64,000 bases of DNA, from contig NC_081548.1 of assembly GCF_901000735.1 (NCBI RefSeq), positions 6,141,364 to 6,205,363 of the forward strand, written 5' to 3'. Below are positions 21,217 to 31,158 of the stretch, in pieces. A program made the position numbers and the translations under genes. Every line of letters starts with the position of its first letter. The stretch's first letter is position 1. Source of the DNA: Corylus avellana (Eukaryota; Streptophyta; Magnoliopsida; Fagales; Betulaceae). The notes under the pieces are model-generated. The model was not told the DNA's origin and made no database searches. It saw only the letters and a program-made list of their open reading frames with translations.

Positions 21217-21743
21217 TCGTCTGCCGTTTTTCTTAGATCCCACCCTGACAAATTAGCAGCCTCAGACAAAAAAGCTCTTCTCCACTTGAGAACTGTGTCC
21301 ATGTCCAACAAGTAATGCTCTTCATGTTTCGCGAATGCTTCTGCAAAACTACCTGTCTGGTTTCTCACATCAGAGGGCTCAACATCATAGAATATAGGTA
21401 GAACCAGTTGCTTCAAAGTTCTTCGACACTCCATAATTTCCACAAGTTCCTCCATGCACCACCTCAAAGCCGCATAGTTCCTTGAGAAAACGATGATAGA
21501 GATTTTGGATCCTTGGATTGCCCGTATCAATTTGGATGCAAGGTATTGTCCTCTTTGGAGCTCATTGTCATCTTTAAAGATTTTGATTCCAGCATCTCTC
21601 AAAGCAAAGTAAAGGTGGTTGGTGAAATTTTTGCGCATGTCTTCGCCTCTGAAAAACAAGAAAACGTCATAGATCCAGTTGGAACGGGGGGAAGAAGATG
21701 AAGAGAAGATGGCTTCAAGAGATCTCGATGTTCTGATAGCCAT
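21217..21743 (-). CDS. TNL exon 1: TIR domain
   Basis: Starts at ATG 21743 after a short Ser-rich leader (S-S-S-S-S-P-R). Residues from about 24 read Y-D-V-F-L-F-F-R-G-E-D, the first TIR box, then S-R-N-Y-A-A-L-R-W-C-M-E-E-L, whose Glu corresponds to the catalytic NADase residue, then P-I-F-Y-D-V-E-P-S-D-V-R. About 175 residues, uninterrupted, ending at a GTAAGT donor (21216 downward). If splicing to the damaged NB-ARC exon fails, the frame reaches TAA at 21215-21213 and would give a TIR-only protein of about 176 aa, a type known in plants. Confidence 0.9.
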
Positions 21744-21897
21744 GGCTCAACTCCCAAAGACTTGATTTATCCTGATAATTTATTTGAAGTAAAATGAATA
21801 AAAGTGTTTGGAAGGATAAAAGGGTGGAAATCCAAGAGGAAAACAAAGAAAAATAGTTAAAAGAAAGCTGAATGGACTTCGTCCTCCATCCCCTTAA

Positions 21898-21906
21898 CTA
21901 TTTATA
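21898..21906 (-). promoter_or_regulatory. Candidate TATA box of the TNL gene
   Basis: Minus-strand tataaatag about 155 bp upstream of the TIR-exon ATG, a fair distance for a plant promoter with a 5' UTR near 120 nt. Position only; no expression evidence. Confidence 0.5.
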
Positions 21907-22005
21907 GATAGGCATCCCCTTAAATAGTTAAATATGGTGTGGGGATAACCACAGCTGTTATGATGTGATCATTCCCTAACGCATCACCATTATTGATCCA
22001 TTCTC

Positions 22006-22043
22006 AACACGGGAACAACTCTTTGTGTAGTTGTTCCCGTGTT
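22006..22043. repeat. Perfect 15-bp hairpin upstream of the TNL gene
   Basis: 22006-22020 (aacacgggaacaact) and 22029-22043 are exact reverse complements around 8 bases. Part of the arm (gttcccgtgtt) recurs at about 22183-22193. Confidence 0.85.
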
Positions 22044-22482
22044 CAAATTGGAACAATAAATTACACTAATAATGGTTGATTTGGACACAAAAACTTCAAA
22101 GAAAAAAAAGGAAGCTCTTTCAATTCTCTTACATTTCTTCTAAGCAATTTGAATTCAAAGATAATAAGAAAGTCATAAATTTGTTCCCGTGTTAGACGTT
22201 AGAGAAAAGACAAGCACTTCAATTCCTTTATTGCATTTTTTTTTTCAAAGCACACATATGTAAATCCTTTCTTATAAGAAAGTCATGTGATTGGACACTC
22301 ACACCTAAACTCACGCTCACAATTCTCTTATCTAGTGACTAATATTGTTGCCCGTAATCTTAATTCACAAATGAAGTGCTGAAATTGGATTACATTTTCT
22401 TTGCCATTTAGCACTTCCATTAATACTTCCTCCACCACCATCACAATTCTAACTTCTGGATATATTAAATTTTCTTCGCCAT

Positions 22483-22834
22483 TTTGCACTTCAATCCAAT
22501 GCCTTAAAGTACCGCATCTTATCTAAGATGGCACGAGATATATTGGTTATTCCAATTAGTACAGTTGCTTCAGAATCATCTTTCAGTGCGGGTGGTAGAG
22601 TTATTGAACCCCGTAGAGCATCATTATCAACTGATACTAATCAGATGCTCCTATGTGGTTCAGATTGGGTTAGAGCACTTCATAACATTAAGAAAAAGTC
22701 TCGAATACCTGTAAGTTACTTTATGATTTTGTTATTTTATTTATTTCCAAGCTTTTTTTTACTTACAATTTCACCTTATTAACTTTGTGTTTTTGTAGAA
22801 AATGGTGGAAGTGGAATTGCCAAATTTGCCGTGA
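22483..22834 (+). pseudogene. hAT transposase C-terminal (dimerisation) fragment
   Basis: hAT transposases end in a dimerisation region used to assemble the active complex. The frame reads L-K-Y-R-I-L-S-K-M-A-R-D-I-L, then I-P-I-S-T-V-A-S-E-S-S-F-S, G-G-R-V-I and D-W-V-R, the signature of plant BED-finger (RICESLEEPER-like) hAT proteins. A GT donor follows at 22711 and an AG acceptor at 22797-22798; a last exon (22799-22834) adds 11 codons and TGA. Everything N-terminal (zinc finger, DDE core) is absent, so this is the 3' end of a decayed element. Its presumed 3' terminus is at about 33180, beyond an inserted retrotransposon. Confidence 0.85.
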
Positions 22835-24304
22835 ATGTTGTTTTCTCATTTCTATGAGGAATTCTCTGAAAAAAACTAAATATGTTTACTGTTTTCCTTT
22901 GCTTATTAAATATGTAATTTGAATGTCACATTATATTTTGATGTTATGTTTTGTATTAATTATTATACCTTCGTAGGCTTTGTTGGAACTTGGAATATTG
23001 GACATTTGGATAACCTGTTTTAAGCTTTAGTATAAGTTATAACTGCATGGAGACTCGGAATTGAGATAATATACTTTATTCACTTTTTCAGTTTCCTTTT
23101 GTTGTTTTCAAGTTGATCTACATTACATATATTGGTTTTTCTTATGTGTGTTTAGGTTTTAGGCTGTTTATTTGTTTAGCTGTAGTATTAGTCTATTAGT
23201 CTATATCATGTATCAACTTGTGTGCATTCTGCCCTCCCATTGTTTTTGCAAATCTGGTTTTTGAATAATCATTAAAAGGTCCATGTGAAATTTTTAATTA
23301 CCAAATCTTAAGTGATAATTCTCCCTTGACATCTTGCAAGGGAGTTAAAAACATCTAACAATGTTTTTTTTTTCATTGAATGCAGTGACTGTGTGTATGT
23401 GGGCCTGTCGCAACTAGGGCTGTGTAATTTAGTTGCATTTTTCTCATTGGTCTAATCTTTTATCTCTTTTTGAATTTGATTATATTAACTTGTTCATATA
23501 ACTAATTTTAAATCATTGAATGCAAGTACTTTTATGATTATGTTATTTTATATATTTCCAAGCTCTTTTTTACTTATAATTTCACCTTATTAACTTTGTG
23601 TTTGTGTTTGTAGAAATAGTGAAAGTGGAATTGCCGAATTTGCCGTGAATGCTGTTTTCTCATTTCTGTGAGGGATTCTCTAAAAAAACTAAATCTGTTT
23701 ACTGCTTTCCTTTGCTTATTAAATATGTAATTTGAATGTCACATTATATTTTGATGTTATGTTCTGTATTAATTGTTATACATTTGCTAACTTTGTTGGA
23801 ACTTGGAATATTGGACATTTAAACAGCCTGTTTTAAGCTTTATTATAAGTTATAACTGCATGGAGACTTGGAATTGAGGTCATATACTTTGTTCACTTTT
23901 CCAGTTTCCTTTTGTTGTTTTCAAGTTGATCTACATTACATATATTGGTTTTTCTTATATGTGTTTAGCTGTAGTATTAGTCTATTAGCCTATATCATAT
24001 ATCAACTTGTGTTCATTCTGCCCTCCTATTGTTTTTGTAGATCTGGTTTTTGAACAATCATTAAAAGATCCTTTTGCATAATCTTAAGTGATAATTCTCC
24101 CTTGACATCTTGCAAGGGAGTTAAAAACATCTTATAATTTTATTTTTTTTTACATTGAATGCAGTGATTGTGTGGGACTGTGGCAACTAGGGCTGTGTAA
24201 TTTAGTTGCATTTTTCTCATTGGTCTAATCTTTTATCTCTTTCTGAATTTAATTATATTAACTTGTTCATGTAACATATTTTAAATCATTGAATGCAGAG
24301 ACTC
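22711..24304. repeat. Tandem duplication of the hAT 3' region, two units of about 0.8 kb
   Basis: 22711-23524 and 23525-24304 are co-linear, sharing tttccaagct, the acceptor ttttgtag, gtggaattgcc, tttgccgtgaatg and caactagggctgtg. The second unit keeps a degraded copy of the transposase last exon (about 23615-23653). Each ends near tagggctgtgtaa, a word like a hAT terminus. Confidence 0.85.
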
Positions 24305-24332
24305 AGAGAGCCAGTTTGTGGCAACTACAAGT

Positions 24333-25684
24333 TAATAAGTGCTAAAATATTCATATTTTCAGCCCTTAACTTCCATGTTTTAATTCTTTAGTTTTAATTA
24401 ATTAGGTCATTTTCATTCTTTTTTGTGTTTTTCAGACTTTTATAGGCTTTTGGAAGAAAATGAAGTAAAACTAGGTGATTTGAGCTCAAAAGAGAATATG
24501 GAGAAAATTGGAGCTCCTTGGTACTGTGATCAATCGCAGGGTTCTTGCGATCGAGTGCAATACCCAAGAGGACATAGCATAAAGCAGGCCGGCAGCAATT
24601 GAGCACATGCTAGAAGAAGGTTCGATCGCAGACTTGTGATCGAGCGCACACGGGCTGCGATCGAGCGTACCCGTGCGCAAGAGACATATCAAGTGGCGGC
24701 TAGATTGGTATTCTTTCCATATTAGGGTTTTCCAACTCCCAATTGTAATAGGTCTCAAAACCCTACGAAATCCCTAGGTTTACTACTTTGTCTAAGACTT
24801 CTAAAGCCTATAAATAGACCCTAAAGTCTCTAAAATTGATATACTTGAGGAGGAGAAGAAGAGGAGCTCTTGAAGTTCAAGTCTTGGGTTTATTCTTTTC
24901 TTTTATTTTCTTTTATTTTATTTTATGAAAATGTTTAACATCAACTCTATGTGTAGCTAATTTACTTAGTAGGCTAGATTGAAGCCCTAGTTATGTTAAA
25001 TTAATATTTCAATATTGGCGCCTTGTGATGATCTTGTTGTGCTATTTAATTTGATTAATACCTACTTGCATGAATTCCTCATATGTGTGTGCCTGATCAA
25101 TATGTACATGTGGTATAGACTAGTTAGTTAGATCAATTTGGATGACCGAGTCCTGAGTTTAACTTAAGTAACAAAAGAATCCACACCGCGATTCCTAGGT
25201 TAATCAACATGGGGAACCGGGAGTATACACCCATGCCCTATGCCTTGTGTGTTTGTCGATTTCCATAGAACATATGCTTTTCTAAAGAACAACTTAGTAT
25301 ATACCATGCTAAATCCTTTAGGAAATAAAAGAGTTAGAGTATATACCCATGCCTAACTCGTTGCTTAGGGAAATTTATAGCTTAAGGAGTATACACCCAT
25401 GCCCTTAGGTTGGCAAACATTAGATATGCATAACATGATCAAAGCATTGGCATATTGTTATATTAATTGAATATAATTAGTAGTGGATATCAAAGCCCTA
25501 CCCTTTTTATTATTATCAACTCAATCTTTATTTTACTTAAGGAAATTATTTTTAAATGGAAATTCAGCAATCCTCGTGGGAATGATCTTGTACTTGCACA
25601 ATATACTACTATGTTGACCTTGTGCACTTGCAGGTAAAACGTACAATTATTTACCTATTAATTTTGGTAGATTTTTTATCAACA
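24333..25684 (+). repeat. 5' LTR, 1352 bp
   Basis: Starts TAATAAGTGC (TG changed to TA) and ends ATCAACA. Holds several near-palindromic GATCGAGCGCA motifs (24524-24669), a TATA-like cctataaatag near 24808 and three gagtatacacccatgcc-type repeats (about 25211, 25338, 25386). Confidence 0.92.
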
Positions 25685-25690
25685 AGTTTT

Positions 25691-25708
25691 TGGCGCTATT
25701 GCTGGGGA
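25691..25708 (+). promoter_or_regulatory. Primer-binding site, tRNA-Asp-like
   Basis: tggcgctattgctgggga starts 6 nt after the 5' LTR. It matches the complement of the plant tRNA-Asp 3' end except for changes that look like CpG decay (C to T, G to A). Confidence 0.7.
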
Positions 25709-26003
25709 TTGCGGCGAATTTTGTTTAAAAATTATTTTCCTTTAGCTTTGTTATTTTAATTTTCAATTTTTAATTTAGTTGTTAGTAAAAAAAAAAATCA
25801 AAATTATTTTTTTTTATATATCCCTAATTTTTTTGTTTCCTGTTGCAGGTTGCGAATTGACATTCTGTGATTGCGATCAATCATCAGTCAAGTGCGATCA
25901 AGCGCACTGCGATTGAACGCACCAACCTGCAATCGAGCGCAGTTCTAGGGAGTATCCGAACCGGCAATACTGAAGCTGCCTAACTGAAGAAGTAAATCAG
26001 TTC

Positions 26004-27509
26004 ATGCAAGGTCGTCGATCTCAAGTCTCAACTGTTCTTCCACTCGATCCTAAAATTGAGCGGACAATTCAACAATGACCTAAAGACAAAGAAGAAGAAG
26101 AAGAAATTGAGATGGAAGATTTGCAAGAGAATCCAACTAGGCCAAGACCATTAAAGGCAAATCCACCACGGGTGAGGAGACCAATGAAGCAGGCATATGT
26201 TCCAGCAAACCTCCATCAACCCTCTTGCATAGCATATCAACCAGAGGTGGATGGAAGCTATTACATGTCTCCCTAAATCCTCAATGCATTGACTCATTTC
26301 CGAGGCACAGCTACTGAGGACCCCAACTTGCATCTTAAGGAATTCTTTGACTTATACAAGTTGCAGCATGTCCAAGGCCTAACTCCAGAGAGACTCAGGT
26401 TAGTTCTCTTTCCTTTTTCCTTGAAAGATAATGTTAAATTGTGGTACAATTCCTTGCCTGCAGAGTCATTCATACTTGGGAAGAATTGACCATCAAGTTT
26501 CTGAAGAGGTTTTTCCCAACCCAGAAGACAAAACAACTTAAAAGGGAACTTCAAATGTTCCAACAACGAGACGGAGATTTGTTCTTTGAGGCCTGGGACC
26601 ACTTCAATTCCTTGCTTCTAAAGTGCCCACACCACAACATCCCTCAAAATGATCAGGTACAAATTTTCTATGAAGGATTAGATGATACTAACAAAGGGAT
26701 GGTGGATTCAGCTTGTGGAGGAACACTTATGGAGAAGAGTAGTGAGGAAACTATGGAACTTTTCGAGACATTAAGTGAACACTCACAACAATTCTGCTCA
26801 AGGGGAAGAAGAGGAATTAAGAGCAAGGGCATGTATGAAGTAAACCTCAGTGGGGGATCAACCAATCAGTTGGCTGTGGTCGAATAGAAAATTGGACATG
26901 CTTGTCAAGGCCATGACTGTTCAGAAAATCTCACCCCTGCAATAGGACACACCAATCCAGGTATGTGCTATATGTTCCCATTTAGATCACACCACTTAGA
27001 CGTGTCCTTTTGCAGCACAAGAAGAGGTGAATTTTGTGGGACAAAACAACTATCCCCACAAAAACAACCCATACTCCAATACTTATAATCCAGGATAGCG
27101 CAACCATCCAAATTTCTCTTGGAGCAATAATCAAGGATAGCAGAAAGGGCCCCAACAAACAAGCCAACCAACCCAAGAGCCAAAGATGAACCAACTGGAA
27201 AATATGATACATAACCTGGTGACTTCACAACAGCAATTCATGGCTGATCAAAAACAAGTCAACACAAAGACTGAGCAAGCCATACAGAAACTGGAAGTGC
27301 AAATGGGACAAATGGCAAAAGAGCTGAGTGAGAGGAAGCAGGGAGAACTCCCAGCACAAACAATACCTAACCTAGGGAGTCACCAGCAGATGAAGGCAGT
27401 TACACTTCTAAGAGGTCCTGCTCCTACAGGGGCACTTGAGTCAAACACTAAAGAGCTCAGTGCAGCTCTTCACACTAGGAGCTTTACAGTCACAAGTAGA
27501 CGTGTTTGA
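26004..27509 (+). pseudogene. Athila-like gag, broken
   Basis: Gag forms the retrotransposon particle. ATG at 26004. The retrotransposon-gag core reads L-K-E-F-F-D-L-Y, F-S-L-K-D-N-V-K-L-W-Y-N-S-L-P, then after a frameshift near 26455 T-W-E-E-L-T-I-K-F-L-K-R-F-F-P and C-P-H-H-N-I-P, as in Athila. A C-x2-C-x4-H-x4-C zinc knuckle at about 26960-27005 contains a stop. It is followed by the N-N-P-Y-S-N-T-Y-N-P-G region, where two Trp codons are TAG, and a C-terminal part with L-E-V-Q-M-G-Q-M-A and K-A-V-T-L-L-R-G. At least five stops and one frameshift make it non-functional. Confidence 0.85.
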
Positions 27510-28322
27510 GCAGGCAAGAACCTCAAGCGCATCTACTCACAACAGCGGTACTGAAGCCACTGAAGGCAGTAACATTCTCCCTCTCGTCTTCTTCATTTTA
27601 CTTTATTTACTTCACATATGTCTCAATTATCCTTTATGCTTCATTTTTATTGTTGACCTTTGCCTTACTTTTGTTTTGTTTTGTTCTCTGAAAAAAAAAA
27701 AAAAAAAAAAAAATTATTTTTGACATTCTGTTACTATGATTGATCGCACCAAGTATGCGATCTAGCGCAGTAACCGAAGGGTGGCCAAGACACTTTTTGT
27801 CCGTGCAATCAAACGCATCTTAGGTGCGATCGAGCTCACATGACCCACACACGCACATCTCTTGCTGAATACGATCGAGCGCACTCGGACAACAGGGCAA
27901 GTGACCTATTTTAGGTCACTTTTCCCCTTGGCCCACAACCTTTCCTCTCGGTGCCGTACAAGCTTTTCCCACACTCACCTCTAGCACACTCGTCCTCCTC
28001 CCATTTTTCTTCTATTTTTCAAACTTTCTACCTCACAACTACCACACAGTTCACATCACCGGCCACTACACCACCATATTTTCCACCACATTAACCTACA
28101 ACCCTTTTTCCCATTCCCATTCACACCCATCTCTGAACACTCCCCCAGCCTTCAATTTTTCTCATTCTGTTTGCAATTGTGGGTGTTCATCCACACATTG
28201 CCTCTGTGTTGGGATTTTTGTGTGTTTGCAGGGAGTTTTGGGCATCTTTGGCCGGAGTTTGTCTTTGTGATCATCAGAAGTGCACACCACTTGTTCGACA
28301 AAAGTCTCCAGTCAAGCTCACA
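27510..28322 (+). other. Non-coding spacer between gag and second ORF
   Basis: Where pol would be expected there is only about 0.8 kb: a poly(A) run at 27691-27712, five GATCGAGCGCA-type motifs (27737-27885) and a C-rich, UTR-like stretch (27900-28160). No pol motifs in any frame. Confidence 0.7.
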
Positions 28323-29421
28323 ATGCCTAGAACCCGTGCTTCATCATCCAGGGGGTCCGAGGCCCAGGCCATCTCTCCCCCACCCACTTTTGAGGAGCGG
28401 GAGCTGCTATTTGAAGCCACCTTCGCCATAAGAGAAGACTTTCAAAACAATGAGGCGACTCAATGGGCAGTCGCCGAGTTTAGGCGAAGGGGACTCAAGA
28501 AGCTCTTTAAACCGGTCACCTCTACCGCCTACTGGAAGTTGGTCATGGAATTTTATGCCAAGCTTTCCCATGATTGCGACAACCTGGCTACTCTCTCCTC
28601 AAAAGTACGAGGCCAAATTGTTCAGGGCCAACATAGCCGCAGCCTTGCAGTGCAATGATGAGCATCCTCCAGAAACTGCAAATCTTGCCGAGCAACTGCG
28701 CCGATACTATGTGGCAGAAATCATTGAAGATATATGCCAAGGGCACTATGTGGATGCCCACCACAATGCCGGCAGCCGGTCCAAGCTACCTCGAAGGTTG
28801 TGGTTTGTGGATTCCATTTTGCACCGAAATGCCTTCCCCTCGGGACACAAAACTCAAAGGCGTGATCAATTTCTCCAAACTCTTTACGCCTTCCACAAGG
28901 ATGCTTGGTACTCCATTCCCGACATCATTTGGAACCAAATCCATAAATTTTGGAATGGAGTGCACATTGGGGGAGCCGAGTCCACACATTCATGGGGATT
29001 GCCTTTCCCCTAGTTGATAACATACATTCTGAGAAAAAAGGGCATTAAGGGCACTGCAGCTGATGAGCCAGTCACCACCACTCCAATATTTGGCATTCAC
29101 CAATGAAACAAGAGTTGCTCCCATATGCCCCGGGCACCTCCAGAAGATGGGGAAGAGGTGGATGAGGTCGAGCCAATGGCCAAAGATGAACCGGTAGTAG
29201 AAGATGAGGATTAGGCCTCAATTGACATTCGAGCCATCCAATACTGATCCCTTTGTGAACAAATGGTAGGCCTTTGGAGGGAGTTAGCTGATCAAAGAAG
29301 GGAGGCTCGGGAAGATAAGGTACTCATGGATCAACACTTAGCTGCCCTGGAAGAATTGATGCGGTCCATCCTAAGCCGGTTACCACCACCACCTGGAGCA
29401 TCTACTTCTGGACAACACTGA
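28323..29421 (+). pseudogene. Second retrotransposon ORF, Transposase_32-like
   Basis: ATG at 28323 opens M-P-R-T-R-A-S-S-S-R-G, then E-F-Y-A-K-L and S-S-K-V-R-G. A frameshift near 28610 leads to L-W-F-V-D-S-I-L-H-R-N-A-F-P-S-G-H-K-T-Q-R-R and H-K-D-A-W-Y-S-I-P-D, matching the plant family called putative transposon protein (PF20167), common beside Athila-type gag. The reading frame continues with stops at about 29011 and 29105 through an acidic stretch (E-D-G-E-E-V-D-E-V-E) to a tail with P-P-P-P-G-A-S-T-S-G. Function unknown; an env-like or accessory role has been suggested only by position. Confidence 0.65.
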
Positions 29422-31145
29422 GAAGGGACCACCGTCTGGCTGAAGACGTAAAACTTAGCGCTCATGGGAGGCACCCCATAACATATCCTTTTGTTTTATT
29501 TATATTTTGTTTTTCTTTTCTTGTATTTTGGTGTTTTTAGTGTTTTTATATTTTGTTATGCTTTCCATTCTGTTACTGCGATCGATCGTACCCAGCGTGC
29601 GATCGAGCGTAGGGCTCCATTCGTGGGATTACCGCACTCTGTTAGTGCGATCGAACGCACCACGTGTGCGATCGAGCGCACTTGGGCAGCATCCCATAGT
29701 TATTTCTTGTTTTATTTAGTTCAATTTTTAATTAATTTTAGTTTTGGTTCTTGTTACTTGTTTGTGTGTTTTATTATTTTGCAGGGACAAGTGTACTTCA
29801 ATTCAAGTTTGGGGGTGTGCTACGAGCCATGCTTTCCAAGACTATTTTGACCATCTCCCGGGTACATTCTTTCCTTTACTTAGACACATTGGGGACAATG
29901 TGTCATTTAAGTTTGGGGGTATGGGCACACATGTTCACACACACTTTGTCCCAATTTCAAGGTAATTGTTGTGTTGTTTGTTTGTTTTATTTAAAAAAAT
30001 AAAAAATAAATAAAAAAAGAAGAAAAGAAATTTATGCATGTTCATATTTGCCCTAAATTTTAAATTGATCTAAAAGAATTATGGCTTGAATTCATCAGTG
30101 AGCTTAAAATTTTAAACACATAATCTGATGAGTGAATTTGTTAATTTGGATACTTGCTTAGGACAGTTGAAAATCACATGTTTGAACTGAGCACTCAAGC
30201 ACATTAGCACATAATCTGTGAGGTATGACATGAGGTCTGATATGTGTGTTTTTGCATCTTTGATGAAATTAGATGACTTATTAGATGACACTATGGCATA
30301 TATAGTGATGAAAAAAAAAAAAAAAAAGAATAAATAAATGATCATTGAAAGCTTTTCACTGAGTAACTGGACCTCTTTCCTCAAAGGATTGAGTGTTCAC
30401 GTCAAAAGGTGAAAATTTTGGATTTGATCAATGTCATTGTTAGTTGGTTTTGTAGCCTTTTTTACTCGAGTTAGTAGATCCTTAGGGGTGTCTCTACACC
30501 TAATGCCCTAAAACCATTTGGTTTGGGAGTCATTGACTTAACACTCGCTACAAGGGTCAAATAGAAAGCTTAAGGGAACCAACATTGCACAACCCGATCA
30601 AAAGGAAAACAAAAAACAAAAAAAGGGAACCAACATTGCACAACCTGATCAAAAGGAAGAAAAAAAAAATTAAAAAAAAAAAAAATATGCCAATGAGTCA
30701 CTCTAATAGGAATTTCAATGAATTCTGAGATAAGGAGACATTGCATATTGGAAAGATTTGGAAGCCTCATAATTTTGTACTAATTCACTATACACAAATT
30801 TCAAGCTTGTGATGATTTAGTATGTCCTTTGTAAGTAATTGCACTTCGAGATTCCAATTTATTGTGAATGTGGAGTTCATCTTTTTAAGCTTGCTTATGA
30901 ATGAAAATCATGATCTTGAGGTGACATTTAATTTTTGGGGATAACATGAACTCTTGCATGATGTTTGTGGGTAACATTTCTAGAAAACCCTCACAAGACT
31001 TCACTCGTCCACTAGGGAATTTCTAGGGGTTTAAAAGGCTTATTGCATACGCTAAATGCAATCGTACATTCCAAGAAAGATGGATTTATATTTTGTTTTT
31101 CATTCCTGTTTTTAGTTTTGTATTGCTAAGGGACTAGTAATATGT
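29422..31145 (+). other. Retrotransposon 3' internal non-coding region
   Basis: Holds four GATCGAGCGCA-type motifs (29577-29682), two internal copies of the polypurine-tract word (29805-29817 and 29909-29921), and a 47-bp direct repeat starting gggaaccaacattgcacaacc (30576 and about 30627). No coding sequence recognised. Confidence 0.6.
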
Positions 31146-31158
31146 AAGTTTGGGGGTG
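31146..31158 (+). promoter_or_regulatory. Polypurine tract before the 3' LTR
   Basis: aagtttgggggtg directly abuts the 3' LTR, as in Athila-type elements. It would prime plus-strand DNA synthesis. Confidence 0.75.

Larger units (their letters stand above)
10582..21743 (-). pseudogene. TIR-NB-ARC-LRR (TNL) disease-resistance gene, stops in NB-ARC
   Basis: TNLs are intracellular immune receptors; the TIR domain is an NAD-cleaving enzyme switched on by NB-ARC/LRR sensing of pathogen effectors. Minus-strand exons, with GT-AG borders found by eye: TIR 21743-21217, NB-ARC 16352-15254, LRR start 14914-14639, main LRR 14519-13596, C-JID 11217-10582. Domain order and exon layout are canonical, and reading phase carries across the first junction (...T-A-D-E then H-E-A-K-F-I). 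Two in-frame stops lie in the NB-ARC exon (16064-16066 and 15689-15691) at normally conserved Leu and Gly positions, so full-length protein is not expected; a TIR-only product would still be possible. Introns 1 and 4 are swollen by Mutator-like elements. An extra LRR exon copy (12220-13143) lies in intron 4. Sequencing errors could mimic the stops. Confidence 0.9.
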
